Shown: in pieces, positions 20,572-32,342 of the stretch | How the letters are laid out: each line of letters opens with the position of its first letter | Position numbering within the stretch: position 1 is the first letter of the stretch | DNA from: Crossaster papposus | Taxonomy: Eukaryota > Echinodermata > Asteroidea > Velatida > Solasteridae | Length of the DNA stretch: 64,000 bases | Direction: 5' to 3' | Assembly: GCA_037893245.1 (NCBI GenBank) | Contig: JBAIAA010000451.1 | Span: forward strand, 310,001-374,000 | Position numbers and translations under genes: made by a program | Notes under the pieces: generated by a model | What the model was told of the DNA's origin: nothing | The model's input: the letters and a program-made list of their open reading frames with translations, nothing else | Databases searched by the model: none

Positions 20572-21498
20572 ATGATGGCCACTGGAGCCAGCGCTTTCTC
20601 GGTGTGGGGCAAAGTAGGAGAAGAGCACCTACAATGCCCAGTCTGCCAAGACTACTTCAAGCAGCCCAAGATTCTCAGCTGCCAGCACAGTGTCTGCGAA
20701 GCCTGCCTGGAGAAGGAGAAGGTGTCAGAAGTGTCATCAAAAATCGAGTGCCCGGTCTGCTGGCAGGTAACTGCCATTCCGCCGGACGGTGGCGTATCGG
20801 CGCTCCGGACCAACTTCAGGCTGGTGGATATGGTAGAGGCGGCGCACAAGCTCCACCAGAGGCAGCGAGGTTCCGTGCCGGTCTGCAGTGCGCACGGCTG
20901 GAAGGAGAGCCGCCTCTACTGCCAGCCGTGCCGGAAGCTGATTTGCGAGGTCTGCACCGACGAGGCCCAGCACAGCGGGCACCAGCACCAAGCTGTTGGG
21001 GCCGCGGCGTCCGAAGCCAGGCGGGCCGCCGAGGGATCCATCACCGTTATCCAAACCCTCGGCAAGAATCTGGAGAGGAAACTGAAGGCGATCCAGGAAG
21101 CAGAGCGAGATCTTAAGACCGCCGCCAAGGACAGCCGCCAGGAGGTGGACCAGCGGGCCAACGAGGAGATGGCCAGAGTCAGGGCTGCTAAGCAACGCAT
21201 CAAGGATGAGATCGACACCACGGAGAAGGCCAGAGTCCGGATGCTGGCAGACTGCGAGCGCCAATGCTCGGTCATGGCGGAGAGCTTGAAATCGGCGGTG
21301 GACGGGTACCGTGCGGCGGTTGACAGCGGGAACTACGCCGGCGATTTCGAGTTTGTCTCCCTCCAAACGAAGATCGCGGAGCTGGCTGAGCTGGGAGGGC
21401 GCAAGGCGCCCGAGGTCGATCTCGCGTTGTCTGTGTTGAGGTTCGAGAGGTTTGAACCAGAAGACAACATTCGTCTGGGTCGATTGGTGGATAAATAG
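20572..21498 (+). CDS. TRIM-like RING/B-box/coiled-coil protein, copy 2
   Basis: A 308-codon frame with every zinc ligand in place. RING: C22, C25, C37, H39, C42, C45, C60, C63. B-box 2: C105, H108, C117, C120, C125, C128, H134, H137. Residues about 145-255 are rich in E, K, R, A and Q with few prolines, as in a TRIM coiled coil. It ends GRLVDK-stop, where longer TRIMs would continue into a C-terminal domain. The start is the first of two ATGs, shared with copies 3 and 4. The predicted protein equals copy 4 up to the stop, and copy 3 except for three residues. An AATAAA supplied by an inserted MITE lies 220 bases past the stop. Likely an E3 ligase or TRIM-assembly partner, by family inference only. 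Confidence 0.88.
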   Translation: MMATGASAFSVWGKVGEEHLQCPVCQDYFKQPKILSCQHSVCEACLEKEKVSEVSSKIECPVCWQVTAIPPDGGVSALRTNFRLVDMVEAAHKLHQRQRGSVPVCSAHGWKESRLYCQPCRKLICEVCTDEAQHSGHQHQAVGAAASEARRAAEGSITVIQTLGKNLERKLKAIQEAERDLKTAAKDSRQEVDQRANEEMARVRAAKQRIKDEIDTTEKARVRMLADCERQCSVMAESLKSAVDGYRAAVDSGNYAGDFEFVSLQTKIAELAELGGRKAPEVDLALSVLRFERFEPEDNIRLGRLVDK

Positions 21499-21677
21499 GA
21501 GTGCTATCAGAAGCCACTGATGTTTATAGCAATGTAAACGACAAACCCTAAGGAGATGAGCCGTATAAGTATAAAGATAAAACACTAGAACAAGTAAACC
21601 ATTCCTCCATGAGTAAACTAACATGAACTTCTTTTGACATTCTGCTGATATTGAAGCCTGGTTATACTTAGGTGTTA

Positions 21678-22061
21678 GCTAAGTATAGGTTTGGTAATTA
21701 CTCAAAAGATTAATGGCAATAAAAACTTACTTGGTAAGAAGTACAGCAGCTTTGGATAGTATAATTCAATTTTATAAAGTTTTCACTTCGAAGTACTGCG
21801 GTTATGGGAAAAAAAAATGTATCCCCAAAAATTTGAATCTGAAAAGCTTTAATGCAGTGACGTTTCTCGGATTGTGTATTCCAATGCAGATTATTCTTCC
21901 TGCGTGGAAATAACCGTACCAGATTTTCGGCAATATCTCTAAATCGCTACCACCTTTTGAAATGAAATTGTTACAGGTTAGTTTTATGGTATATATCTAT
22001 AACTATACAGCAGTGAAACAAACAGTGGGTTCCAATTACCAAACGTATACGATCCCTTTAA
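21678..22061 (-). mobile_element. GATCGTATACG MITE, first copy in unit 2
   Basis: Reverse orientation to the unit 1 copy. The right end is intact (ccaaacgtatacgatccc-tttaa) and the left end is shortened to tttggtaattac. Absent from this place in unit 1. It provides the AATAAA downstream of TRIM copy 2. Confidence 0.88.
21718..21723 (+). promoter_or_regulatory. Candidate polyadenylation signal in MITE, TRIM copy 2
   Basis: AATAAA 220 bases after the stop codon, inside a GATCGTATACG-family MITE that is absent from this position in unit 1. The same hexamer recurs at 29,382 and 40,127 in units 3 and 4. Use as a real signal is inferred. Confidence 0.35.
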
Positions 22062-22411
22062 GTATGCAATACATGCTTATATAAATCAATATTGAAGTAT
22101 CTAAAAAGCCATGATCGTGGGTAGGCTGCTGCGTTCATTGTCGTTTAGTTTTCAGGCCAAGACTGCAACGGACATTATTTTACACCACAGGGAGTCGAAA
22201 TATAACAGCGCCCTCTCTAGTTAACTTCGGCCTATAATGTGGCGTATTTCAGATTTCATGTCTCATGTATATTTGTATATAGCGACCAGATGATTTTTTT
22301 TACGCTGATGAAGGAGAACACAAACAGCCTTTTTGACGGCTAAAATTGCTATATTGCTTAGTGTGTGTCGCTAGTATTCTAAATTCGTAATTCAACAATG
22401 TGATGGTTGGA

Positions 22412-22912
22412 TAAAGGAATCGTATACATTTGGTAATTGGAACCCAATGTTTATCTCGATCCTATATATTATTGTCTCGATCGAAATATTAGGCCCTCTT
22501 AACTTATTTGATTTGTATATTTCAGGTCATTCCAGCCAGTAAGCAGTTTGCAGCAGTTTTAATCTTATTCATCGATCCTATATAGTTAAATATATACCAT
22601 AAACCTAACCTGTAAAAATTTCATTTCAAGAGGTGGTAGCGATTTTGAGATATTGCCGAAAATCTGGAGCGGTTATTTCCACGCAGGAAGAATAATCTGC
22701 ATTGGAATACACAATCCGAGAAACGTCACTGCATTAAAGCTTTTCAGATTCAAATTTTGGGGGATACATTTTTTTCCCCATAACCGCAGTACTTCGAAGT
22801 GAAAACTTTATAAAATTGAATTATACTATCCAAAGCTGCTGTACTTCTTACCAAGTAGGTTTTATTGCCATTCATTTTTGGAGTAATTACCAAACGTATA
22901 CGATCCCTTTAA
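22412..22912 (+). mobile_element. GATCGTATACG MITE, second copy in unit 2, with insertion
   Basis: Orthologous to 11,788-12,179 of unit 1 but carries an extra piece of about 110 bp (22,468-22,552) flanked by CGATCCTATATA on both sides. That piece is a Penelope-like terminal fragment. Confidence 0.88.
22468..22552. mobile_element. Penelope-like terminal fragment nested in MITE, unit 2
   Basis: Carries gaaatattaggccctcttaa and gtcattccagccagtaagca, the complement of the terminal repeat seen at 24,363-24,450. Target duplication of 12 bases (CGATCCTATATA) against the single copy in unit 1 near 11,831. Confidence 0.75.
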
Positions 22913-24362
22913 GACTGTCATGTGAAAGGTGGAATATATCTTTTGCCACTATCCAAAAAGTAACCGACCAAAATACTGTTAAAAAAGCTTACTTGTTGTA
23001 AAGATATTAATGATAATGATTCTAAACTCACTGTGAAATTATTCCGTCTGGCATGCTGTCATTTTAAAGAAAATGACAAAAGAATGTCATTTCCAAATGT
23101 GCGTCTCGGATACTTACATTTGGACATTTCCGCAAATAGTGCGCACGAGTGTTCGAACGACGCGCGGTGCACGCGTTGGCGCTACTATTGGTCAGTTCAG
23201 TGCGTGACACGCGAGTCGCTGCAGTCCGCTGGCTGATGAGGACGCGCCCTGAACGCAAATTGTGGTCGCAATTCAAATTGTGACCCGGCAAATTTTGAAT
23301 TGAAATCGAACTCTTAGAATATTTTTTTCTCTTAGAATATGCATCATTCACAGAGCTAGAACTGTACAAGGTTAGTTGGCAAACACATTTCTCTATAATT
23401 TGAGCATCTTTTCTGCTTCAAACTGTACAAATGCACAACTGACAAATGAATGGTTCATTGTCCCTTTAATATATACACAGGTGCCATACGTAGTTAATTA
23501 TGTCAGCTGTAGCTCACTGGACGCAGCATACTCAAGCACACCAAGTAAGACAACTTCTGTGGATTTCATTTGTTGTTTCGAAGTAACCATTTTTTTTCAA
23601 TCACAAATTGTAAAGAACGCCCTCTGTTGGAAATATACCGCACGTTTGCAGAATAATGTTCATAGTCTGACCCAGATTCAGTTCGTTGCCCCACATGTTT
23701 AGGCCTAGACGATGTTTTTTGTTCGAGAAAAAACCTGTAGTTTATATAGCGACCTTGCCGGTTCCAGCCGTTTTTTTGATAACACTCTAACGGACAGGTA
23801 GTGCATACTTTTTTTTCACCGAATCGGGGTAAAATTGATAAACACGTCGGCATTGACACGCCCATCATGGCCTTTTACGTGCAAATACCGAAACTGCATC
23901 GAGTATAACGCTTTAAATATGCTGCTAATACTGTAGACTTGTGCTGGCCGGTATGTTATTTAAATGAAGTAAGAAATAAAATAAGTAGTACGAAAAGTAA
24001 GATAAGAAAAACTGTAGTTGCAGTTTTCTAACAAAACTTTTCTGTTAATTTAGATAAACGGTGAGAGTTTCTATTGTGAATATTAGTTTAAAAGAAACAT
24101 GTAATAAGGATTTTTGTTGTTAAATCAATAAAGTATAATGTTGACAACAACACTATGTGTGTAGTTAATCAATAATATAAATACAAAAAGAAAATTTTGG
24201 TTAAACCACTCCGCCCCTCGAAGGGAAGCCTCATTAACATAAAACCTTGCGAGGGGTATGACGAAAATGGAGGCAGAGACTCGACGCGCTGCTACCCGGA
24301 CTATCGTATACTGACTGCGCGCATTGCATACTTTCTGATCTTTTGAACCCTTTTGAAGCATG

Positions 24363-25128
24363 AATAAGGATAAAACTGCTGCAAACTGCTTACTGGCTGG
24401 AATGACCTGAAATATACCAATCAAATAAGTTAAGAGGGCCTAATATTTTGATCTTAACAAGATCTTCTTCAGAGACTAAATGGCTGTGTACAAGAAACAA
24501 ACATATATAGGGCAACATACAACATGATACACATCGTGGATTGAGGAAGAAACTATGGTGGCCCTGAAGGGACTACGCAGATCGTGAATATTGACGTCAA
24601 TATTGACGTCAATATTCGCGACTTTGAGGAAAGTCGTGAAATTTGTCGTGAATATTGACGTCAATATTCACGATCTGCGTAGTCCCTTCAGGGCCACCAT
24701 AAGAAACACCCAAAAAAAGCACAAAGTCCAATGGAACAATCAACAAAAGTAGGATTAGGCTGAGGGATTAAAGGGTGAGGTTAGTAAGGGTAGGATCAAA
24801 GTTAGGGTAGGAACAAAAAACAGAAGGGAAAAACCACAAGGAAGGGGTCCAGGGTGGAGATCAAAGAAAAGAACTAACAAAGAAGTATGAATAGGAGTAA
24901 TGAGGAGGGGCGGGGGGGAGGGTGGGGGGGAGGTTAGGAAAATAGACAGGGGAAACCTGGAGTGAGAACAAACAAAAACAAAATCCTGGCAAAGAATAAA
25001 TCTGAAACAGATGACAAATAGAAGAACAAATTGAAGTTAATCATTTCCTAGTTGGATGTTAAGCCCATGTGGTTGAATAGTCCGAAGACGATTCATCCAA
25101 ACGTTCTCCCGGCTGAGGCGGACTGACT
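24363..25128 (-). mobile_element. Penelope-like element 3' fragment, unit 2
   Basis: On the minus strand 25,124-25,032 reads ESVRLSRENVWMNRLRTIQP, then HGLNIQLGND-stop. The W-x-x-(R/K)LRT-x-x-P-x-GLN pattern is the usual tail of GIY-YIG endonucleases of Penelope-like elements. A 3'UTR with ctgaagaagatcttg and aagatcgaaat follows. Flanked by CTTTTGAAGCATG (24,350-24,362 and 25,129-25,141); units 1 and 3 hold one copy and no element. 5'-truncated. Confidence 0.75.
24556..24701. mobile_element. GGTGGCCC foldback element nested in the Penelope-like fragment, unit 2
   Basis: Ends tatggtggccctgaagggac and complement, with repeated gaatattgacgtcaatatt cores. Flanked by AGAAAC on both sides. The related fragment at 46,906-47,258 has the uninterrupted site near 47,122-47,128. 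Confidence 0.88.
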
Positions 25129-25349
25129 CTTTTGAAGCATGTTAGTTTCCCTGGTATAAAGCAAATACTAATAATAAAGATTTGGGAACATCTACAAAAT
25201 AATATAGATCACTGTTATATAGTGGCATAGCTATACGGGGGCGCACGTGTTCCATTCCCCTTTCCCATCAAAGCCCTTCAAAGACCGGTGCTCCCTGCTC
25301 ATTTGAAAACTTGAATTGCGCGTAAACAATTATAGTTGCCTTCAGTAAA

Positions 25350-25560
25350 CCATTGCACAAATTGGTGCGCACTATACTTGTATATTGGTTAGGATTTGTG
25401 ACTTATGATCACAAGGTTAGCGGTTTGAATGTATGCAGCTGGCCATTATGTTGTGTCCTTAGGCAAGCCACTTCACCTCTTGCCTCTCTGTCCCGTCAAG
25501 TGGGAATATAGATATTCCCAGTTGTTTCACGATAGGAAACCGTAGTCAAACACCGACCCA
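25350..25560 (+). mobile_element. SINE-like segment, unit 2
   Basis: Counterpart of 15,340-15,510, with ggtttgaatgtatgcagctg and cttaggcaagccacttcacc. It runs on into cccacattggctcgtggcgg, also seen near 4,840. Confidence 0.6.
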
Positions 25561-27050
25561 ATGACCCACATTGGCTCGTGGCGGGCTTTACTTATACGTG
25601 CAGTTTAACCCTATAGTCGAGCTGCTGGTGAATGGTCTGTATTCTTCGTAGGTTAATACAATCATGGACAAATCTTCATTTTTCCTTTCCTTATTAAAAT
25701 TGTCATTTTCGTTCGCCAACCGTGACCTACATGCTCGACGTTTTTCAGACCCAAAAGCTGAGTACATCGACCCCGATGAAAAAAAAAAGACAAGCCTAGA
25801 TTGAAAGAATAAAATGTGGCCGCCGTAGATATTATCCCTGACTCGGCCTAATCTAGCGAGCGCAGCGCGCCCGGCTTAGCCGAGGAAAGTCTTCCGGGAG
25901 GTGTTAACAGGTAGGTAGGTAGGTAAACTATGTAAAAAACAACTTGTATTTGTTTATATGCACTAATTATGTATGTGTGTACTTCACCTATATGAATGAG
26001 ATTTTAACTACCAAAAATGTTGTAAGAGATTTTACCATAATTTGCAAGATTTGAAAACGGATGCACCTCCGACTTGCATAATTTCAATGAAAACAAGTCG
26101 CACTAATTATTTGTTTACGTTGAGATACATTTGTACATCTTTTAAGCCCTTCATAGTTCGGCTTCAATATTTTCAGAATCAGAAATAGCGCCCTAACTTT
26201 ACTTGATTACGACTCTAACTTAAATTCACCTAAACTAAGACTCGCATCGTAAATAGGGCCGAATAGGCCACACAGCATTTTCTGTTTGTGTAATGTGTAG
26301 GCACAGTGAATGTAACGCTCGTATACTTTACCCCCCCCCCCCCCCCCCCGGAAACCGTGTTCTATTTGACCCAACCCTTTTGTAAGTCAAAATGACACTT
26401 TTCTGGGTCCAAATGACCGTTATCTGTGTCCGAATGACACCTTTCTTGTCCAAATGACAGATTTTCGGGTCCAAATGACACATTTGAGTCGGAGCAATGT
26501 TATTTATGATTGACCATGAAAAGTGTCATATTGACCAAGAAAAGTGTCATTTAGGAAAGTGTCATATTGATTCAGGAAAGTTTCATGCTAAACGTAACCC
26601 GCATTCTAGTCGAGTCTGACCTGGGTGTTTCGTTTAGCAGCTCGACGTTTCAACCAGTGTATAATTTAGTTAATCACATAAAGATTTCTTGACAGAAATA
26701 TTTCTAAATCGATTTCCTTTGTTTCACTTCTAAATACTACACATGCATGAGTACGAGTCCATCATGGAGCCGGATTTATTATTAAAGAGTGACTACACCA
26801 GGTAATTTGGAGGAGTGGTTTATTTTATGACACAACAGTTTGTTATAAACTAATACCTGATTTTGTTACGTGATTTTGGCACTGCTTAACTGTACTGGAA
26901 AAAAGCTTCCTTTTCTATTTTTTGTTTATTTGTTGTTGCCTTCGCAATTAACCCGTGAAAATGGATTCATGAAATAGTAGACAATAGACCATCTCAAAGG
27001 TCACATTGGATCCGTTCAAGCTAAAAATAACCGAAATGCTTGACAAAGAT

Positions 27051-27255
27051 TAGTCTTGTTTGCAAGACGATCTTCGCGATGCGGGGCGCCCTCCAACGTA
27101 TGCCGTAGACCACGCGCGCAATGACCTTCGCTAAGACGTAACTTCGGTTATCCAAGGTCATTGTGTGGATGGTACGGCGTACGTTAGAGGACGCCCGCAT
27201 CGGCGGCCTACGCGCGCTGCATACCGCGATTAAGATCGTCTTGCAAACAAGACTA
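27051..27255. mobile_element. 205-bp Mutator-like foldback MITE, unit 3
   Basis: Same insertion as 19,410-19,614 with the same GACAAAGAT flanks, so it predates the split of units 2, 3 and 4. Confidence 0.93.
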
Positions 27256-27628
27256 GACAAAGATACAAAGTCCAGTGTTTAATAAAACCAATCTATTTAG
27301 GAAAATGTTTATGTCTAGTTTACATTGAGATGCAAACATTGAGCCTGTCTGTACCATCACATGCTGATACAATAGGCCTACTGTCAGACGAATCAATTGA
27401 CTTCGTGGGCACAGTTATTGGTTACAACTATCAGGCTAATGCGGGTATCAACAACTTGTGGTCTTGGTGAGTATGCAGCACGGGTATTTGTTATTCCGAG
27501 TAGATAAATAGTTAATGGCAATATCTGAATCACGGCTTCCAAAAAAATAAGCCTATGTATTGATGACGTCACACTTTGTTCACAAAGTCATGTACGCGTT
27601 TGTGTGGGACTACGAAACCGTCGTAATG

Positions 27629-27837
27629 AACTTGCTTAGCACAAACAAGTCTTGGTCATTAAAAACAGGTTAACAGCCACAATTCTATGTGTTTTTCATG
27701 CTAAGCAAACAACCAGCTGATTATCAATCAAACATTAAAGATCGCGTGAACATTTGGTCTGTTACCTTTTTTTGCCAAGGACAAATTTTCATGCTAAGCA
27801 TATTTTTGTGCTTAGCAGCTCTGTGAAATTGGCCCCA
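27629..27837. mobile_element. GCTTAGCA MITE, unit 3
   Basis: Same insertion as 19,966-20,173. Confidence 0.8.
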
Positions 27838-28159
27838 GTATAGAGGCTTATTGCATGCTTACCTCTGAAGTACAGCCGCACCAATGATTTGTATGCCTAA
27901 ATAAACACAATTTGTTAGTGTCTGTCGTCCAAGAAGTTTGCGGGTCGATTGTTGTATAAGGAATGCTGTGGCCTCGTGGTTATCTAGCTTTGAATTTGTA
28001 ATTTGTAGAACCGCGCCTGGCCGCTGCAATCAGTCGTTTCCAACCAAATACATTTTATAAAACAATACAATGACATTTTATAGAATTCTATTTTAAATTC
28101 ATATAAGTTCATGCAGGTTATTTGCCTTGCAGCATATTAATCAGTTTAAGATCCCGTTG

Positions 28160-28174
28160 GCATTTTACCTTCAG
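28160..28174 (+). promoter_or_regulatory. Predicted 3' splice acceptor upstream of TRIM copy 3
   Basis: Same cattttaccttcag acceptor as in unit 2, with AG at 28,173-28,174, 61 bases before the ATG. Confidence 0.5.
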
Positions 28175-28235
28175 ATTGTTGGCACTGCCGGCAATGACGG
28201 ACTATGCTGTAATTTTTTGAGTTTTTGGTCCGTTC

Positions 28236-29162
28236 ATGATGGCCACTGGAGCCAGCGCTTTCTCGGTGTGGGGCAAAGTAGGAGAAGAGCACCTACAATG
28301 CCCAGTCTGCCAAGACTACTTCAAGCAGCCCAAGATTCTCAGCTGCCAGCACAGTGTCTGCGAAGCCTGCCTGGAGAAGGAGAAGGTGTCAGAAGTGTCA
28401 TCAAAAATCGAGTGCCCGGTCTGCTGGCAGGTAACTGCCATTCCGCCGGACGGTGGCGTATCGGCGCTCCGGACCAACTTCAGGCTGGTGGATATGGTAG
28501 AGGCGGCGCACAAGCTCCACCAGAGGCAGCGAGGTTCCGTGCCGGTCTGCAGTGCGCACGGCTGGAAGGAGAGCCGCCTCTACTGCCAGCCGTGCCGGAA
28601 GCTGATTTGCGAGGTCTGCACCGACGAGGCCCAGCACAGCGGGCACCAGCACCAAGCTGTTGGGGCCGCGGCGTCCGAAGCCAGGCGGGCCGCCGAGGGA
28701 TCCATCACCGTTATCCAAACCCTCGGCAAGGATCTGGAGAGGAAACTGAAGGCGATCCAGGAAGCAGAGCGAGATCTTAAGACCGCCGCCAAGGACAGCC
28801 GCCAGGAGGTGGACCAGCGGGCCAACGAGGAGATGGCCAGAGTCAGGGCTGCTAAGCAACGCATCAAGGATGAGATCGACACCACGGAGAAGGCCAGAGT
28901 CCGGATGCTGGCAGACTGCGAGCGCCAATGCTCGGTCATGGCGGAGAGCTTGAAATCGGCGGTGGACGGGTACCGTGCGGCGGTTGACAGCGGGAACTAC
29001 GCCGGCGATTTCGAGTTTGTCTCCCTCCAAACGAAGATCGCGGAGCTGGCTGAGCTGGGAGGGCGCAAGGCGCCCGTGGTCGATCTCGCGTTGTCTGTGT
29101 TGAGGTTCAAGAGGTTTGAACCAGAAGACAACATTCGTCTGGGTCGATTGGTGGATAAATAG
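28236..29162 (+). CDS. TRIM-like RING/B-box/coiled-coil protein, copy 3
   Basis: A 308-codon frame, same architecture and intact RING and B-box ligands as copy 2. It differs from copy 2 at three residues: aspartate instead of asparagine in the GK-D/N-LERK segment (the copy 1 state), valine for glutamate in APVVDL, and lysine for glutamate in LRFKRF near the C-terminus. It sits in the unit whose head resembles unit 2 but whose tail comes from unit 1. The acceptor-like AG is at 28,173-28,174, and the AATAAA at 29,382 lies 220 bases past the stop. Confidence 0.88.
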   Translation: MMATGASAFSVWGKVGEEHLQCPVCQDYFKQPKILSCQHSVCEACLEKEKVSEVSSKIECPVCWQVTAIPPDGGVSALRTNFRLVDMVEAAHKLHQRQRGSVPVCSAHGWKESRLYCQPCRKLICEVCTDEAQHSGHQHQAVGAAASEARRAAEGSITVIQTLGKDLERKLKAIQEAERDLKTAAKDSRQEVDQRANEEMARVRAAKQRIKDEIDTTEKARVRMLADCERQCSVMAESLKSAVDGYRAAVDSGNYAGDFEFVSLQTKIAELAELGGRKAPVVDLALSVLRFKRFEPEDNIRLGRLVDK

Positions 29163-29341
29163 GAGTGCTATCAGAAGCCACTGATGTTTATAGCAATGTA
29201 AACGACAAACCCTAAGGAGATGAGCCGTATAAGTATAAAGATAAAACACTAGAACAAGTAAACCATTCCTCCATGAGTAAACTAACATGAACTTCTTTTG
29301 ACATTCTGCTGATATTGAAGCCTGGTTATACTTAGGTGTTA

Positions 29342-29725
29342 GCTAAGTATAGGTTTGGTAATTACTCAAAAGATTAATGGCAATAAAAACTTACTTGGTA
29401 AGAAGTACAGCAGCTTTGGATAGTATAATTCAATTTTATAAAGTTTTCACTTCGAAGTACTGCGGTTATGGGAAAAAAAAATGTATCCCCCAAAATTTGA
29501 ATCTGAAAAGCTTTAATGCAGTGACGTTTCTCGGATTGTGTATTCCAATGCAGATTATTCTTCCTGCGTGGAAATAACCGTACCAGATTTTCGGCAATAT
29601 CTCTAAATCGCTACCACCTTTTGAAATGAAATTGTTACAGGTTAGTTTTATGGTATATATCTATAACTATACAGCAGTGAAACAAACAGTGGGTTCCAAT
29701 TACCAAACGTATACGATCCCTTTAA
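29342..29725 (-). mobile_element. GATCGTATACG MITE, first copy in unit 3
   Basis: Same insertion and orientation as 21,678-22,061. Confidence 0.88.
29382..29387 (+). promoter_or_regulatory. Candidate polyadenylation signal in MITE, TRIM copy 3
   Basis: AATAAA inside the first GATCG-family MITE of unit 3, 220 bases past the stop. Confidence 0.35.
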
Positions 29726-30074
29726 GTATGCAATACATGCTTATATAAATCAATATTGAAGTATCTAAAAAGCCATGATCGTGGGTAGGCTGCTGCGTTC
29801 ATTGTCGTTTAGTTTTCAGGCCAAGACTGCAACGGACATTATTTTACACCACAGGGAGTCGAAATATAACAGCGCCCTCTCTAGTTAACTTCGGCCTATA
29901 ATGTGGCGTATTTCAGATTTCATGTCTCATGTATTTGTATATAGCGACCAGATGATTTTTTTTACGCTGATGAAGGAGAACACAAACAGCCTTTTTGACG
30001 GCTAAAATTGCTATATTGCTTAGTGTGTGTCGCTAGTATTCTAAATTCGTAATTCAACAATGTGATGGTTGGAT

Positions 30075-30575
30075 AAAGGAATCGTATACATTTGGTAATT
30101 GGAACCCAATGTTTATCTCGATCCTATATATTATTGTCTCGATCGAAATATTAGGCCCTCTTAACTTATTTGATTTGTATATTTCAGGTCATTCCAGCCA
30201 GTAAGCAGTTTGCAGCAGTTTTAATCTTATTCATCGATCCTATATAGTTAAATATATACCATAAACCTAACCTGTAAAAATTTCATTTCAAGAGGTGGTA
30301 GCGATTTTGAGATATTGCCGAAAATCTGGAGCGGTTATTTCCACGCAGGAAGAATAATCTGCATTGGAATACACAATCCGAGAAACGTCACTGCATTAAA
30401 GCTTTTCAGATTCAAATTTTGGGGGATACATTTTTTTTCCCCATAACCGCAGTACTTCGAAGTGAAAACTTTATAAAATTGAATTATACTATCCAAAGCT
30501 GCTGTACTTCTTACCAAGTAGGTTTTATTGCCATTCATTTTTGGAGTAATTACCAAACGTATACGATCCCTTTAA
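30075..30575 (+). mobile_element. GATCGTATACG MITE, second copy in unit 3
   Basis: Same as 22,412-22,912, including the nested Penelope-like piece. Confidence 0.88.
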
Positions 30576-32342
30576 GACTGTCATGTGAAAGGTGGAATAT
30601 ATCTTTTGCCACTATCCAAAAAGTAACCGACCAAAATACTGTTAAAAAAGCTTACTTGTTGTAAAGATATTAATGATAATGATTCTAAACTCACTGTGAA
30701 ATTATTCCGTCTGGCATGCTGTCATTTTAAAGAAAATGACCAAAGAATGTCATTTCCAAATGTGCGTCTCGGATACTTACATTTGGACATTTCCGCAAAT
30801 AGTGCGCACGAGTGTTCGAACGACGCGCGGTGCACGCGTTGGCGCTACTATTGGTCAGTTCAGTGCGTGACACGCGAGTCGCTGCAGTCCGCTGGCTGAT
30901 GAGGACGCGCCCTGAACGCAAATTGTGGTCGCAATTCAAATTGTGACCCGGCAAATTTTGAATTGAAATCGAACTCTTAGAATATTTTTTTCTCTTAGAA
31001 TATGCATCATTCACAGAGCTAGAACTGTACAAGGTTAGTTGGCAAACACATTTCTCTATAATTTGAGCATCTTTTCTGCTTCAAACTGTACAAATGCACA
31101 ACTGACAAATGAATGGTTCATTGTCCCTTTAATATATACACAGGTGCCATACGTAGTTAATTATGTCAGCTGTAGCTCACTGGACGCAGCATACTCAAGC
31201 ACACCAAGTAAGACAACTTCTGTGGATTTCATTTGTTGTTTCGAAGTAACCATTTTTTTTCAATCACAAATTGTAAAGAACGCCCTCTGTTGGAAATATA
31301 CCGCACGTTTGCAGAATAATGTTCATAGTCTGACCCAGATTCAGTTCGTTGCCCCACATGTTTAGGCCTAGACGATGTTTTTTGTTCGAGAAAAAACCTG
31401 TAGTTTATATAGCGACCTTGCCGGTTCCAGCCGTTATTTTGATAACACTCTAACGGACAGGTCGTGCATACTTTTTCACCGAATCGGGGTAAAATTGTAA
31501 ACACGTTGGCAGTGGCACGCGCATCAAGGCCTTTTACGAGCAAATACCAAAACTCCATCGAGTATAACGCTTCAAATACGCTGCTTAAATACTATAGACT
31601 TGTGCTGGCCGGTATGTTATTTAAATGAAGTAAGAACTAAGATAAGTAGTACGAAAAGTAAGATAAGAAAAAGTGTAGTGGCACTTTTCTAACGAGGCTT
31701 TTCTGTTAATTTAGATAAACGGCGAGAGTTTCTATTGTGAATACTAGTTTAAAGGAAACATGTAATAAGGATTTTTGTTGCTTAAATCAATAAAGTATAA
31801 TGTTGACAACAACATTATGTGTGTAGTTGTGTTAATTTTCTGTGATAAATCGGGGAAAATAATATTTGAAAAATGTGGTTAAACCACTCCGCCCCTCGAA
31901 GGGAAGCCTCATTAACATAAAACCTCGCGAGGGGTATGACGAAAATGGAGGCAGAGACTCGACGCGCTGCTATACCCGGCCTATCGTATACTGACTGCGC
32001 GCATTGCAACAAGTGTCCGTCTTTACATGTCTTTTCATTCTGAATCAGGGTAAAAATACAACAGTTTTCGGTCATGCCGACTAGGTATGTAGCTGCTAAT
32101 ACACATACACATTTAATACACATAAATATATTAAATTAAAACAACAAATGCGTAATGAAAATGTTAGACTGCATGTTTCCTTTAATGGAATCCATAGCCT
32201 AAAGAAGTAACTTACGTCACTTTAGCGATTTGGTTTATTGTGAGCTATCGTAACAATTACAAAACCCCATCTTATGCACGGCCAGTCGACCTATTGCTGA
32301 CGAGTAATTTATTAATTAGATATTGGACAAGCTACACTTTGG

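Larger units (their letters stand above)
15822..25910 (+). repeat. Segmental duplication unit 2 (2.4-kb insertion, type-B tail)
   Basis: Begins in a GGTA microsatellite and carries the 2,437-bp insertion, four degenerate minisatellite copies, the 205-bp MITE, the GCTTAGCA MITE, TRIM copy 2, two GATCG MITEs and a Penelope-like fragment with a nested hairpin. Nearly identical to unit 4. Against it, unit 2 has lost 23 bases near 19,727 and one 105-bp terminal piece of the Penelope-like fragment near 25,130. Confidence 0.95.

Noticed and set aside
20463-21116. 217-codon plus frame overlapping TRIM copies 2-4 in another phase
   Set aside because: Proline/arginine-rich translation of the TRIM sequence out of frame; the RING and B-box lie in the other frame.
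23230-23262. CTGATGAG followed by gacgcgccctgaacg, considered as a hammerhead ribozyme
   Set aside because: The second core (GAAA) is missing and no stem II or III forms.
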